64,000 nt of DNA from G963663315 sp963665165. Its GTDB lineage: Bacteria > Pseudomonadota > Gammaproteobacteria > Arenicellales > Poriferihabitantaceae. The translations under genes and the position numbers were made by a program. Below the pieces are notes generated by a model. That model saw only the letters and a program-made list of their open reading frames with translations. It was not told the DNA's origin and did no database searches. Shown piece by piece: positions 16,995 through 24,791 of the stretch (position 1 is its first letter; each line of letters begins with the position of its first letter). The stretch is from NCBI GenBank assembly GCA_963665165.1, contig OY761989.1, positions 1,302,001-1,366,000 of the forward strand. Reading direction: 5' to 3'.

Positions 16995-17906
16995 TTAAAA
17001 TTGGGGCGGGGAGGCCCGGTTGGTTGGCTGACCTTCGATCTTCCCGGCGAACAAGAATAATACGGTCAATACGATTGCAGCGCCGGCCCATTGTGTGAGC
17101 GACAGGTTTTCACCCAAGATAGTGACGGCCAGCATGATGGATACGAATGGTTCAAGATTGAAGATAAAAGCGGCTTTTGCCGCGGGAATGACGGCCAGCG
17201 CCTGAAATTGGCACAGTATGGCAACGACATAGCTTAATGTGGCGCCTCCCAGGAAAAGCAGCCCGGACAATGAACCCGGCATCCGGAACTGGTCGAATAT
17301 CAAAAACAGGATCAGCAACAGGCCGACGGCATTGACCCAGAATGTCAACGCCACAGGATTAATATTCGGCGCAACCTGACTGCCGGATATGAAAGTATAG
17401 GCTGCGCCGCAAGCCGCCAGAAACGCGAACAGGACGCCGGTCACACTTGCTGAAATTTCGCCGCCGCCCAGCATCAGCGCGATACCCGCAAAAGCAAGCA
17501 GGAATACCCCCACGGTAAATCCCGAAACCCTGGTTTTTCCCGACGCCATTGAAACCAGCAATACCAGCACCGGATAAGAATACAGGATCAGCACCGCCAG
17601 ACTGACCGAGATCGTTTCCACCGATTTCAGATAGAAAATCATCGAGCCGGACCAGATCAGGCCAAGCAGCAGGGCGGGAATCCGGTATGGTCTTGCAAGA
17701 ACAAATGATTGGCGACGAACCAGCAGCAGAATCCCGATAACGGCAACGGAAACCACAAAACGCCAGAGCATCAAGGTTGTCGCATTACTGCCATCGGCAT
17801 AAACCAGCTTGGCCTGCGTGGTCACCGCCCCCAGGCCGAACGCGGCCACTAATGCGTACAGGGCGCCTTTGGATATTTGCATCAGGATTGTTCTTTTGTC
17901 AGTCAA
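16995..17906 (-). CDS. DMT-superfamily (EamA) transporter
   Basis: Inner-membrane permease of the drug/metabolite transporter superfamily; substrate unknown. The 303-residue product has ten predicted hydrophobic helices in two EamA repeats (about residues 10-140 and 150-290). The second repeat contains the typical AFIFNLEPFVSIMLAVTILGENLSLTQWAGAAIVL segment in shorter form around residues 245-280. It is monocistronic, transcribed like cas9 but separated from it by about 250 bases. Confidence 0.85.
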   Translation of the reverse strand: MTDKRTILMQISKGALYALVAAFGLGAVTTQAKLVYADGSNATTLMLWRFVVSVAVIGILLLVRRQSFVLARPYRIPALLLGLIWSGSMIFYLKSVETISVSLAVLILYSYPVLVLLVSMASGKTRVSGFTVGVFLLAFAGIALMLGGGEISASVTGVLFAFLAACGAAYTFISGSQVAPNINPVALTFWVNAVGLLLILFLIFDQFRMPGSLSGLLFLGGATLSYVVAILCQFQALAVIPAAKAAFIFNLEPFVSIMLAVTILGENLSLTQWAGAAIVLTVLFLFAGKIEGQPTNRASPPQF

Positions 17907-17983
17907 AATTGCGGAAACAGTAATCCACGATCATGTGCTGAATACTTGTCGGCTATTGAGATATGAATTTCTTCGGGCGAAGT

Positions 17984-18115
17984 TTACCAGTCATCTTCAA
18001 TCCGTCGCGTAAATTCTTCCAGCACTTTTCTTGCGGCCCGGATTCTTTCGAGACTTTGACTCATCTGAGGAAAATCCACTTTGAAGGGATTGATGGCATA
18101 TATTCCAATGTTAAT
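17984..18115 (-). pseudogene. 5'-truncated remnant of a carboxymuconolactone decarboxylase-family gene
   Basis: An open frame of about 43 codons with no usable far-upstream start reads INIGIYAINPF...MSQSLERIRAARKVLEEF and ends in a stop at 17984. It resembles the last part of the intact CMD-family protein at 21127-21507 (VIGIYCGVPQALECFRVARKVLEENG). The DNA of the two 3' ends shares a 45-bp imperfect repeat including 22 identical bases. The 5' part of the gene is gone, and the sequence turns AT-rich past 18115. A short ATG-started peptide from 18064 is possible but less likely. Confidence 0.5.
18014..18058 (+). repeat. Left copy of 45-bp imperfect direct repeat bounding an accessory island
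   Basis: 38 of 45 bases match 21142-21186, in the same orientation, with the first 22 bases identical. It lies in the 3' end of a truncated CMD-family gene. Between the two copies lie a GIY-YIG gene, a GNAT remnant, an AAA+ gene and a methyltransferase gene. Confidence 0.75.
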
Positions 18116-18172
18116 TTTTTAAGTACTATATAGACTGCTATTATTAGTTCTATAAGTGCTCAGGAGAGCGTC

Positions 18173-18321
18173 ATGTTACAAACAGAAAAGTTAACCGACT
18201 ATGCCAATGTTATTGGCATCTGGTAGGAAAGCGATTCGGAGTAGTTTATGAGCTATCTGCGGAGAGCCGTCATTTTTGGATAGTGGCATGGCCGGGACGG
18301 GCTTTACTGCACGGCAAATAA
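18173..18321 (+). pseudogene. Small hypothetical gene with an apparent -1 frameshift
   Basis: ATG at 18173 has GGAGAG about 7 bases upstream and encodes MLQTEKLTDYANVIGIW before a stop at 18224. Shifting one base back from the Trp codon continues as VGKRFGVVYELSAESRHF and on to a stop at 18319-18321, for about 50 residues in all. A lost G in TGGGTA would explain this. I recognise no family. The upstream 18116-18172 is strongly AT-rich and may hold its promoter (TATTAT at 18139-18144 or TATAAG at 18151-18156). Apart from this, the 18116-18363 gap shows nothing clear. Confidence 0.25.
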
Positions 18322-18363
18322 AGCCTGCAATATTTTGTTGAGAATCGAACAGAAGAGGAATAT

Positions 18364-18867
18364 GTGAGGGTATCGGATATAGAACAGGACATGGGCGGGA
18401 AAGAGGTAGCCGTCCCCATGAGGGAACTGTTGCAGCATGCTGACAGCCAGAGACGCGCAAACTGGACGGTCCTTCCGGATTGTCCGGGGGTTTACGCCGT
18501 CTGCTTGTCCGACTGGACAACCCGGTCGTTCACCGCTGATACCCACTTGGCGCGGTATGCCACACCGGTTGACCCATGTCAGCTCTGCGACAAGCGGAAT
18601 CGAATCCTGGCTGCCGGATTTACGGATATTCTCTACATCGGCAAGGCGAGCAACCTGCGCAAGCGCATCAGGCAATTGGCTCGCTTTGGCGTTGGTCGCG
18701 ACAAAAACCACAAAGGTGGCGAATGGCTATGGCAACTGGAAGGGATAGAAAAGGCGCAGTTGCGGATGTGGTGTTGTCCCAGGGGAGAACCAGAACGTAT
18801 TGAAAGAAAGTTGCTCGAACAGTTCAAAGCCGTTCATGGAGATTGGCCGCTCGCAAATCGAATGTAA
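18364..18867 (+). CDS. GIY-YIG nuclease-family protein
   Basis: Stand-alone 167-residue protein with a GIY-YIG fold: CPGVYAV, later ILYIGKASNLRKRIRQLARFG, then GGEWLWQLEG, and near the C-terminus ERIERKLLEQF with LANR. The Gly-Val-Tyr / Tyr-Ile-Gly pair, the basic residue after it, the Glu of the metal site and the final Asn are all present, so it may be catalytic. Substrate unknown; such small nucleases occur in mobile and defence contexts as well as in repair. GTG at 18364 has GAGGA just upstream. It is the first intact gene of the island. Confidence 0.75.
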   Translation: MRVSDIEQDMGGKEVAVPMRELLQHADSQRRANWTVLPDCPGVYAVCLSDWTTRSFTADTHLARYATPVDPCQLCDKRNRILAAGFTDILYIGKASNLRKRIRQLARFGVGRDKNHKGGEWLWQLEGIEKAQLRMWCCPRGEPERIERKLLEQFKAVHGDWPLANRM

Positions 18868-18930
18868 TGCGTCAGAACCAATCGACTGGTATTAACAATG
18901 TAATCACACCGTGTTATCAGTACAGTCAGA

Positions 18931-19143
18931 TTGTTACAGATTGCCGTGGCTCAAACCTGTCAGGGACGAGGACTCGCCCGGGCCCTGGTAAGGGATGCGC
19001 TTCTCAGGACCCTCAAAGTTTCCGGGATCGCCGGAATACGCGCCGTAGTTGTCCACGCCATTGACGCGCAGGCGGCGGCCTTCTACAAGCGTCTGGGCTT
19101 CAAGCCGTCCCCGATAGATGACCTCATTTATACCTGTCCTTGA
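18931..19143 (+). pseudogene. GNAT acetyltransferase remnant (C-terminal half)
   Basis: The 70-codon frame carries the acetyl-CoA-binding motif A (QGRGLARALVRDAL) and the motif B region (VHAIDAQAAAFYKRLGFKPSP), ending at the normal C-terminus of GNATs of the kind paired with DUF1778 antitoxins. The N-terminal strands are missing: upstream of 18931 the frame is soon blocked and shows no GNAT similarity. No DUF1778 partner is visible. It is probably a relic of a toxin-antitoxin module. Confidence 0.6.
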
Positions 19144-19227
19144 CATAAGGATAAAGTGAGGTAGCAGCTCCTGATTTTTGACAACGACACAGCAATCAGG
19201 CAGGATGATGCGACTTGAGAGTAACGA

Positions 19228-20427
19228 ATGAGTAACATAATAGATCTACAGTATCTGTTTACACCCGGCACCGGGGCGATACCGCCTTATCTCGCCGGCC
19301 GCCAGCGCGAACAGGATTATTTCCAGAATCGCGTAAAAGCCCTGATCTCAAGAAAGCCGATTAGTCAGGACATCATTCTTTATGGCCCCCGCGGCAACGG
19401 CAAGACCGCCCTGCTTCGTCACTTACAAAAAGAGACCATCGAAAAAGAAAGGTCGAAACTGGATATCCTGTGGGTTACTCCCAAGGAACTGGAGCATCCG
19501 GGAAGATTTGTCGATCTTGTTATCGGCGATAACTCAAGCCTTCGACGCAAAATCACTTCCGGGGGCTTTTCAGTCAATCTCGGTATCGCGCAAGCCAATG
19601 TAGAAATAGACCTGTCCAGGCGAACGCTGACCATCCGTGATCTGCTACAGGAGCGGTGTCAGGAAAAGCCCCAGATTCTGATTATTGATGAGGCCCATCG
19701 CCTGGGTGCGAATATGGGCGAGGAGTTGCTCAACGCCAGCCAGAACCTGCGTACAGAAGGCAGCCCGTTCCTGCTAATTCTCGCGGGCACACCGAATTTG
19801 CGGGCAGTGCTGGCCAGGGCCAACGCCTCCTTTTGGGAGCGCAGTGAAAAAATGCCCCTGGGCCGCCTGTCGCTGGAAGAAGCCAGACAGGCCATCACTG
19901 TGCCTCTGGAAAAAGCGGGCATATCCTTTGTGCCGGGCGTTGCCGAAGAAATCGTGGAACGCGCCCACTGCTATCCTTTTTTTCTACAAATCTGGGGGGA
20001 TCAACTGGCTCAACGACTGGATCAAACCGGGGGGACAGAGATCATCATGGATGCGGTCCAGGAAGTAAGCGCGACGGTAGTCAGCAAACGCGATAGCATG
20101 TATCAGGATCGTTTCGACGAGATAAAAAGAATGGGATTGCTGCCTGTAGCCCAGCGCGTTGCGGAGGCCTTTATCCAGACCGGAGAGCCGCATCTGCATG
20201 AAAGCGTGTTAGATGAGGCAATTGGAGGAGGAATGGCAGGAGAGGATGAATCTATCATGGAGAAACTGGATCAACTTATGCAACTGGGCTATGTCTGGCG
20301 AGTCGGGGGCCTGGATTATGAGCCCGGTATCCCCAGCCTGATGACCTTCGTACAGAGATATTCACTTCCAAAAGCCCGGAGGGAAACGGCAAGACCAGAC
20401 AAACAAAATGACGAAAAACAATCTTGA
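19228..20427 (+). CDS. AAA+ ATPase of the ORC/Cdc6-like (AAA_16) kind
   Basis: A 399-residue cytosolic ATPase. Walker A is YGPRGNGKTALL (about residues 52-63) and Walker B is ILIIDEAHRLG (about 150-160). Further along, LAGTPNLRAVL looks like sensor 1 and a winged-helix-like C-terminal domain follows (about residues 290-380). The layout resembles the AAA_16 or ORC/Cdc6-like ATPases used in mobile elements and phage-related loci. Substrate and partner are not known. It overlaps the methyltransferase by 20 bases, so the two are probably co-expressed. Confidence 0.75.
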   Translation: MSNIIDLQYLFTPGTGAIPPYLAGRQREQDYFQNRVKALISRKPISQDIILYGPRGNGKTALLRHLQKETIEKERSKLDILWVTPKELEHPGRFVDLVIGDNSSLRRKITSGGFSVNLGIAQANVEIDLSRRTLTIRDLLQERCQEKPQILIIDEAHRLGANMGEELLNASQNLRTEGSPFLLILAGTPNLRAVLARANASFWERSEKMPLGRLSLEEARQAITVPLEKAGISFVPGVAEEIVERAHCYPFFLQIWGDQLAQRLDQTGGTEIIMDAVQEVSATVVSKRDSMYQDRFDEIKRMGLLPVAQRVAEAFIQTGEPHLHESVLDEAIGGGMAGEDESIMEKLDQLMQLGYVWRVGGLDYEPGIPSLMTFVQRYSLPKARRETARPDKQNDEKQS

Positions 20428-21040
20428 CCTGGAACGGTTCGATGAGCGTCTGGCGGCGGTTTACGGTCGTACGGAAAACAAGGAAGAACAGTATGATGAG
20501 TGGGCGCAGACGTATGATTCTGACTTGGTGGATGATCTGGGGTATGTGGCGTTCAGTGAGGCGGGTGATATTTTCATGGAGGTCGTGACTGACCGGTCAG
20601 CCCGTATTCTGGATGTGGCCTGTGGCACCGGTCTGGCGGGGGCGTACTTGCGGCGGCACGGATATCTGAATGTCGATGGCGCGGACCTTTCAACGAAAAT
20701 GATGGAGATTGCCAATCAGCGCGGCCTGTACCGTTCTACCTGGCAACATGATTTCACCCGGCCGGCGAAGCTGGAGAAACTCTATGACGCGGTTTTGTGT
20801 GTGGGCATGTTCTCGTATGCGATTCCAAAGATCACAGACATGCACAATGTAGTGCGCTGCGCGCGTCCGGGCGCCACTTGCGTCATTACGGTCAACGGCG
20901 CCGCCTGGCGGGACCTTGATCTGGAGCCGGAGGTGTACCGGGAGGCGGCCCGTCATGGTTTCACGATTGATCAGGTTCGGCGGGCCGGTTATATCGAGAA
21001 CCAGGGAATCGATTCACGGGTGCTGGTCATCACTGCCTGA
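20408..21040 (+). CDS. Class I SAM-dependent methyltransferase
   Basis: A 210-residue methyltransferase with motif I ILDVACGTGLAGAYLRRHGY, an acidic residue ending strand 2 (VDGADLSTKMM) and motif III-like YDAVLCVGMFSY. It resembles small-molecule or Williams-Beuren-type (WBSCR27-like) methyltransferases. DNA-methylase catalytic motifs (DPPY, NPPF) are absent, so it is not likely to be a modification methylase. The start overlaps the AAA+ gene end, which suggests joint action or simple translational coupling. Confidence 0.8.
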   Translation: MTKNNLDLERFDERLAAVYGRTENKEEQYDEWAQTYDSDLVDDLGYVAFSEAGDIFMEVVTDRSARILDVACGTGLAGAYLRRHGYLNVDGADLSTKMMEIANQRGLYRSTWQHDFTRPAKLEKLYDAVLCVGMFSYAIPKITDMHNVVRCARPGATCVITVNGAAWRDLDLEPEVYREAARHGFTIDQVRRAGYIENQGIDSRVLVITA

Positions 21041-21126
21041 GCAGTGCGAGGTCGAGTGTTTTGGTCTGGTCATGCAATGTTGTGGTCAGGTTTCCGGATG
21101 GCCGATATGTTGGCCGATCTCAATTA

Positions 21127-21507
21127 CTAAAGCAGTCCGTTTTCTTCCAGCACTTTTCTTGCGACCCGGAAGCATTCGAGGGCTTGGGGGACGCCGCAGT
21201 AGATTCCGATCACGTGGCAAATGGCGCGAATCTGTTGTTTGGTTACGCCGTTGGTAATCGCTCCCCGGCAATGAATTTCCCATTCGTGCATGCGGCCCAG
21301 CGCGCCGATCATGGTGAGGTTCATCATGGAGCGGGTTTTGGCGTCTATGCAGTCGTCGCCCCATCCGAATCCCCAGCACCATTCGGTCATCATTTCCTGG
21401 AATGGCCGGGTAAATTCATCTGCCCGCGCCAGGTTCTTTTCGACATATTCGGCGCCCAGGGTTGCTTTACGCTGGTTCAGGCCCAGTTCAAATCTTTCTT
21501 TGTCCAT
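21127..21507 (-). CDS. Carboxymuconolactone decarboxylase (PcaC-like) family protein
   Basis: The 126-residue CMD-fold protein has the conserved core RSMMNLTMIGALGRMHEWEIHCRGAITNGVTKQQIRAICHVIGIYCGVPQALE. The CxxC of AhpD-like peroxidases is absent; this points to the PcaC or unspecified lyase/decarboxylase branch. No protocatechuate pathway genes are nearby, so the substrate is unknown. Its 3' end carries the right copy of the direct repeat that bounds the accessory island. Confidence 0.8.
   Translation of the reverse strand: MDKERFELGLNQRKATLGAEYVEKNLARADEFTRPFQEMMTEWCWGFGWGDDCIDAKTRSMMNLTMIGALGRMHEWEIHCRGAITNGVTKQQIRAICHVIGIYCGVPQALECFRVARKVLEENGLL
21142..21186 (+). repeat. Right copy of the 45-bp imperfect direct repeat
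   Basis: Matches 18014-18058 at 38 of 45 positions. It lies in the last codons of the intact CMD-family gene (21127-21507, minus strand). Confidence 0.75.
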
Positions 21508-21573
21508 GACACTCTCGTTGTGGTTGGTTGATTTTTTCGGTCGTTCGTTGTCCGGGTCACGGCACGGACATCA

Positions 21574-22698
21574 TCAGAACAGTTGCCGGATATATTTTTC
21601 CCGGGCCAACCGCCAGAATACGACCACGAAAGCGGTCAGGGGAATCGCGAGAATCATCCCCAGAATTCCATCCAGCGCCGTGCCCCAGAAGAAAATACCG
21701 ATAATGATGGCCAGCGGGTTCAGGCCGGTCGCCTTGCCCATGATTTTGGGGGTGAGGTAATAACCTTCGACCAGTTGGACCAGGCAAAAAACAGCGAGGA
21801 CGATGAGCAACAGCGTCGCTCCGCCATCGGTCTGGAACCAGGCGATTGGCAGGCATACGGCCAGGCCCACCATGCTTCCAAGGAAAGGAATAATGTTCAG
21901 GAATCCCAGCATGAGGCCGAGCACGATCCCGTATTGCAGGCCCGCGAGGGTAAATCCGGTCGCGAACAGGATTCCCTGGACCAGTGCGATCAGAATCTGC
22001 CCGCGGAAAAAAATGACGACCAGGTTGAAGAATTCCTGAATCAGGTAGATGACGTCTGCGGCTGTTCCCGGCTTGAAAAAAGGGAAATGTTCGGCTGTCA
22101 GGGAGCGGGGATGGATACGCGGCATCATCAGGAACAAGGCCAGGTACACCGGGACGATCAGCCAGCCGGACAGCGAAACGAGACCGGAAAAAAGGTTCGA
22201 TCCGGCCCAGAGAACCTGGGCGCCGATGTATTTTCCAAGCGCGACCAGGGGGCCATCCGGAGTTTGCAGGGCGTTGCCGACCTTGTCATAGAGTTCACTG
22301 TTCCGGATCAGGTCGAATCCCGGGCGAAATTCCTCAAACCAGGCGACCATGGCCGCCCACCAGACGGGCAGTTGATCGGCCAGTTCGGTGATTTGACCGG
22401 CGATCAGCGTTCCGAACAGGGCGACCACGACGCCTGCCGGCGCAATGATCGAGAGAAAAACCAGAATCAGCGCCACCGGCATCGGCAGGCGCGCTCGCAG
22501 CCATTCGTACCAGGGGGAGAGTATCATGGCCAGGATGCTGGCTACGGCCAGGGGCAGAAATACGTGGCTGAACGCCTGGAACAATCGGGCCGAGTAAATC
22601 AGCAATACCACCAGCGCCGCAATACTGACCGTGGCGGCCAGTATGGTTATTCCCGTGGCAACCACCTTTTTTTGTCGGGGGCTGAGTTCGATCTGCAT
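21574..22698 (-). CDS. AI-2E/PerM-family membrane permease
   Basis: A 374-residue inner-membrane protein with about eight hydrophobic segments. It shows the family's paired N-terminal helices, a long amphipathic middle region (ITELADQLPVWWAAM...) and the C-terminal signature GFLNIIPFLGSMVGL, then KIMGKATGLNPLAIIIGIFFWG. Members are annotated as autoinducer-2 exporters or Na+/H+ antiporters; the sequence cannot decide. It is separated from the CMD gene by 66 bases on the same strand. Confidence 0.85.
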   Translation of the reverse strand: MQIELSPRQKKVVATGITILAATVSIAALVVLLIYSARLFQAFSHVFLPLAVASILAMILSPWYEWLRARLPMPVALILVFLSIIAPAGVVVALFGTLIAGQITELADQLPVWWAAMVAWFEEFRPGFDLIRNSELYDKVGNALQTPDGPLVALGKYIGAQVLWAGSNLFSGLVSLSGWLIVPVYLALFLMMPRIHPRSLTAEHFPFFKPGTAADVIYLIQEFFNLVVIFFRGQILIALVQGILFATGFTLAGLQYGIVLGLMLGFLNIIPFLGSMVGLAVCLPIAWFQTDGGATLLLIVLAVFCLVQLVEGYYLTPKIMGKATGLNPLAIIIGIFFWGTALDGILGMILAIPLTAFVVVFWRLAREKYIRQLF

Positions 22699-23040
22699 TT
22701 CGTCGGGCGCTGTCTTTCAAGAAAATACCGGTATCGGTACTTTACCAGTCATCATGGGAAACAGGGCAAATATTCAAGTGTAATTTTGTGATTTGTGTGG
22801 TACAAATGCCTGAATTTTCAGACAGCCACAGGGTCGGGATCCAAAATTTCAACACCGCAGCCCGTCACGGGATTGCAAGCGGGATATTTTACGGACGATG
22901 AATCTTTCGAGCGGGTGAAAACCCGGATTCATACGGCATTGCTCCTTATGGCGGTGGACTGAAAGCTCCCGGTGAATACCATTGGTAATGATTGGCGGCT
23001 TGAAATAGAATGGCCGTTTTTTTGATTTCAGGAGTTTGTC
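22699..23040. other. Intergenic region between divergent perM-like and tupA-like genes
   Basis: About 340 bases without a convincing gene. For the plus strand a possible promoter is TTGGTA at 22982-22987 and TAGAAT at 23006-23011 with an 18-base spacer, about 30 bases before the substrate-binding protein gene. AGGAG lies at its start codon. No hairpin or riboswitch was recognised. Confidence 0.4.
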
Positions 23041-23886
23041 GTGGCGAGGATGTTGAATCACTGTTTGTGCGTATTGTCGGTTTGTTTCTTGTTGATTCCG
23101 ATTTCCCATGCAGAAACTGGAGACCGCACGGTCCTGCTTGCCACCACAACCAGCGTCGATAACTCCGGATTGTTCGACTATCTCCGGCCCGCTCTGGAGA
23201 TGGAAACCGGATTTACCTATAAAGTGATTGCCGTTGGCACCGGGAAAGCCCTGAAAATGGGGCAGGCGGGCGATGTCGATGTGCTGCTGGTTCATGAGAA
23301 AAACAGTGAGATTGCTTTTCTGGAAGCGGGCTACGGTGTGCGCCGAACTCCGTTCATGTTCAATGATTTTGTTTTGGTGGGACCGAAAAACGACCCGGCC
23401 GGCGCTGGTGCGAAAAACTCCATCAACAGAGCCATCGAATCCATTGCCGCCTCCAATGTTCCATTCGTTTCCAGAGGAGATGATTCCGGCACCCACAAAA
23501 AGGAACTGGAGTTATGGCGGCAGGTCGGAATTGAACCCGATGGGGCCTGGTATCGGGAAGCGGGCCAGGGTATGGGGAAAACGCTGCAAATCGCAGATGA
23601 ATTGCAAGCCTATACACTCACCGACCGGGGGACCTGGCTATTCAGTCGGGACAAACTGGATTTGAAGATCATATTTGAGGGGGATGAGGGCCTGCACAAC
23701 CAATACAGCGTAATTGCGGTCAACCCGGATCTGCATCCGATCAATCATGATGGCGCGATGGCTCTTTCGAACTGGGTGGTTTCACATAAAGGGCAGGTCA
23801 TGATTGATCGGTACCACATAAACGGGCAGCAATTGTTTCACGCCAACGGCGGGTCGCCCGGAAATACCGGAGGTACGAAATTCTGA
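23041..23886 (+). CDS. tupA: Tungstate-type ABC transporter substrate-binding protein (TupA-like)
   Basis: Periplasmic binding protein for tungstate or a similar oxyanion. The 281-residue product has a Sec signal peptide (MARMLNHCLCVLSVCFLLIPISHA) followed by LLATTTSVDNSGLFDYL. That TTTS motif near the mature N-terminus is typical of TupA. Other family features are VGTGKALKMGQAGDVDVLLVH, FVSRGDDSGTHKKELELW and YTLTDRGTWL. GTG start with AGGAG 7 bases upstream. No permease (TupB) or ATPase (TupC) gene adjoins it, which is unusual. Its last 49 bases overlap the convergent ppk2 gene. Confidence 0.88.
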   Translation: MARMLNHCLCVLSVCFLLIPISHAETGDRTVLLATTTSVDNSGLFDYLRPALEMETGFTYKVIAVGTGKALKMGQAGDVDVLLVHEKNSEIAFLEAGYGVRRTPFMFNDFVLVGPKNDPAGAGAKNSINRAIESIAASNVPFVSRGDDSGTHKKELELWRQVGIEPDGAWYREAGQGMGKTLQIADELQAYTLTDRGTWLFSRDKLDLKIIFEGDEGLHNQYSVIAVNPDLHPINHDGAMALSNWVVSHKGQVMIDRYHINGQQLFHANGGSPGNTGGTKF

Positions 23887-24656
23887 TCGTCCATGGGCGG
23901 ACGGACATAGTTCTTCGCAATCGGTGGTCTTGCTTCCAGGGCCACTTTCTCCGGGGTCAGATCCTCGTAATCGATCAAGCTCAGCAGATGCGTGATGCAG
24001 TTTATCCGTGCATGTTTCTTGTTGTCGGAGTTGACGACATGCCATGGCGCCTGTTTGATGTCGGTGTGCGCGAACATGAAGTCCTTTGCCCTGGAGTATT
24101 CCACCCAGCGATTCCTGGATTCCAGATCCATCGGACTGAGTTTCCAGCGTTTGGTCGGATCGTCCGAACGCGACTGAAACCGTCTTTCCTGTTCCTCGTC
24201 ACTGACCGAGAACCAGTATTTGATCAGTTTTATGCCGGAACGGACCAGCATACGTTCAAATTCCGGACAGCTTCGCATGAATTCTTCATACTCGTCCTCG
24301 TTGCAAAATCCCATGACACGTTCAACGCCGGCGCGGTTATACCAGCTACGGTCCAGAATCACCATTTCGCCGGCGGCGGGAAGGTGTGCGGCGTAACGCT
24401 GAAAGTACCACTGGGTCTTTTCCCTTTCGGTCGGAGCGGGCAGGGCCACCACGGAGCAGATTCTCGGATTCAGTGATTCGGTGATCCGTTTGATCGTGCC
24501 TCCCTTGCCAGCCGCGTCCCGGCCCTCGAATATGACCACGATCTTGAGTTTTTTATGTTTGATCCATTCCTGGAGTTTGACCAGTTCGATCTGTAGCCGC
24601 TCAAGTTCTTTCTCATAAGCGGCATTCAAGGCTTTTTTGCGGCTTTTCACAGTCAT
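23838..24656 (-). CDS. ppk2: Polyphosphate kinase 2 family protein
   Basis: Transfers phosphate between polyphosphate and nucleoside phosphates. Features of class I PPK2 are visible: Walker A VVIFEGRDAAGKGGTIKR, the lid segment VALPAPTEREKTQWYFQRY, Walker B region MVILDRSWYNRAGVERVMGF, and the C-terminal WHVVNSDNKKHARINCI. The ATG at 24656 is chosen because GGAGGA lies about 8 bases upstream, giving 272 residues; an ATG 30 bases earlier has no ribosome site. Direction of the reaction and nucleotide preference cannot be read from sequence. Convergent with tupA, with overlapping 3' ends. Confidence 0.92.
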   Translation of the reverse strand: MTVKSRKKALNAAYEKELERLQIELVKLQEWIKHKKLKIVVIFEGRDAAGKGGTIKRITESLNPRICSVVALPAPTEREKTQWYFQRYAAHLPAAGEMVILDRSWYNRAGVERVMGFCNEDEYEEFMRSCPEFERMLVRSGIKLIKYWFSVSDEEQERRFQSRSDDPTKRWKLSPMDLESRNRWVEYSRAKDFMFAHTDIKQAPWHVVNSDNKKHARINCITHLLSLIDYEDLTPEKVALEARPPIAKNYVRPPMDDQNFVPPVFPGDPPLA

Positions 24657-24791
24657 TGCAGATTCCTCCGGTTCAAGCGATTTCATGGGAACAGCTTTCT
24701 GGTCAGATACTACACGGATTATGTCCGATTATCCACCGGGCCGGGAATCCGCGCCAGCGGTTGCCGGGGCCAGAGGGGAATGGTTCCGTGG

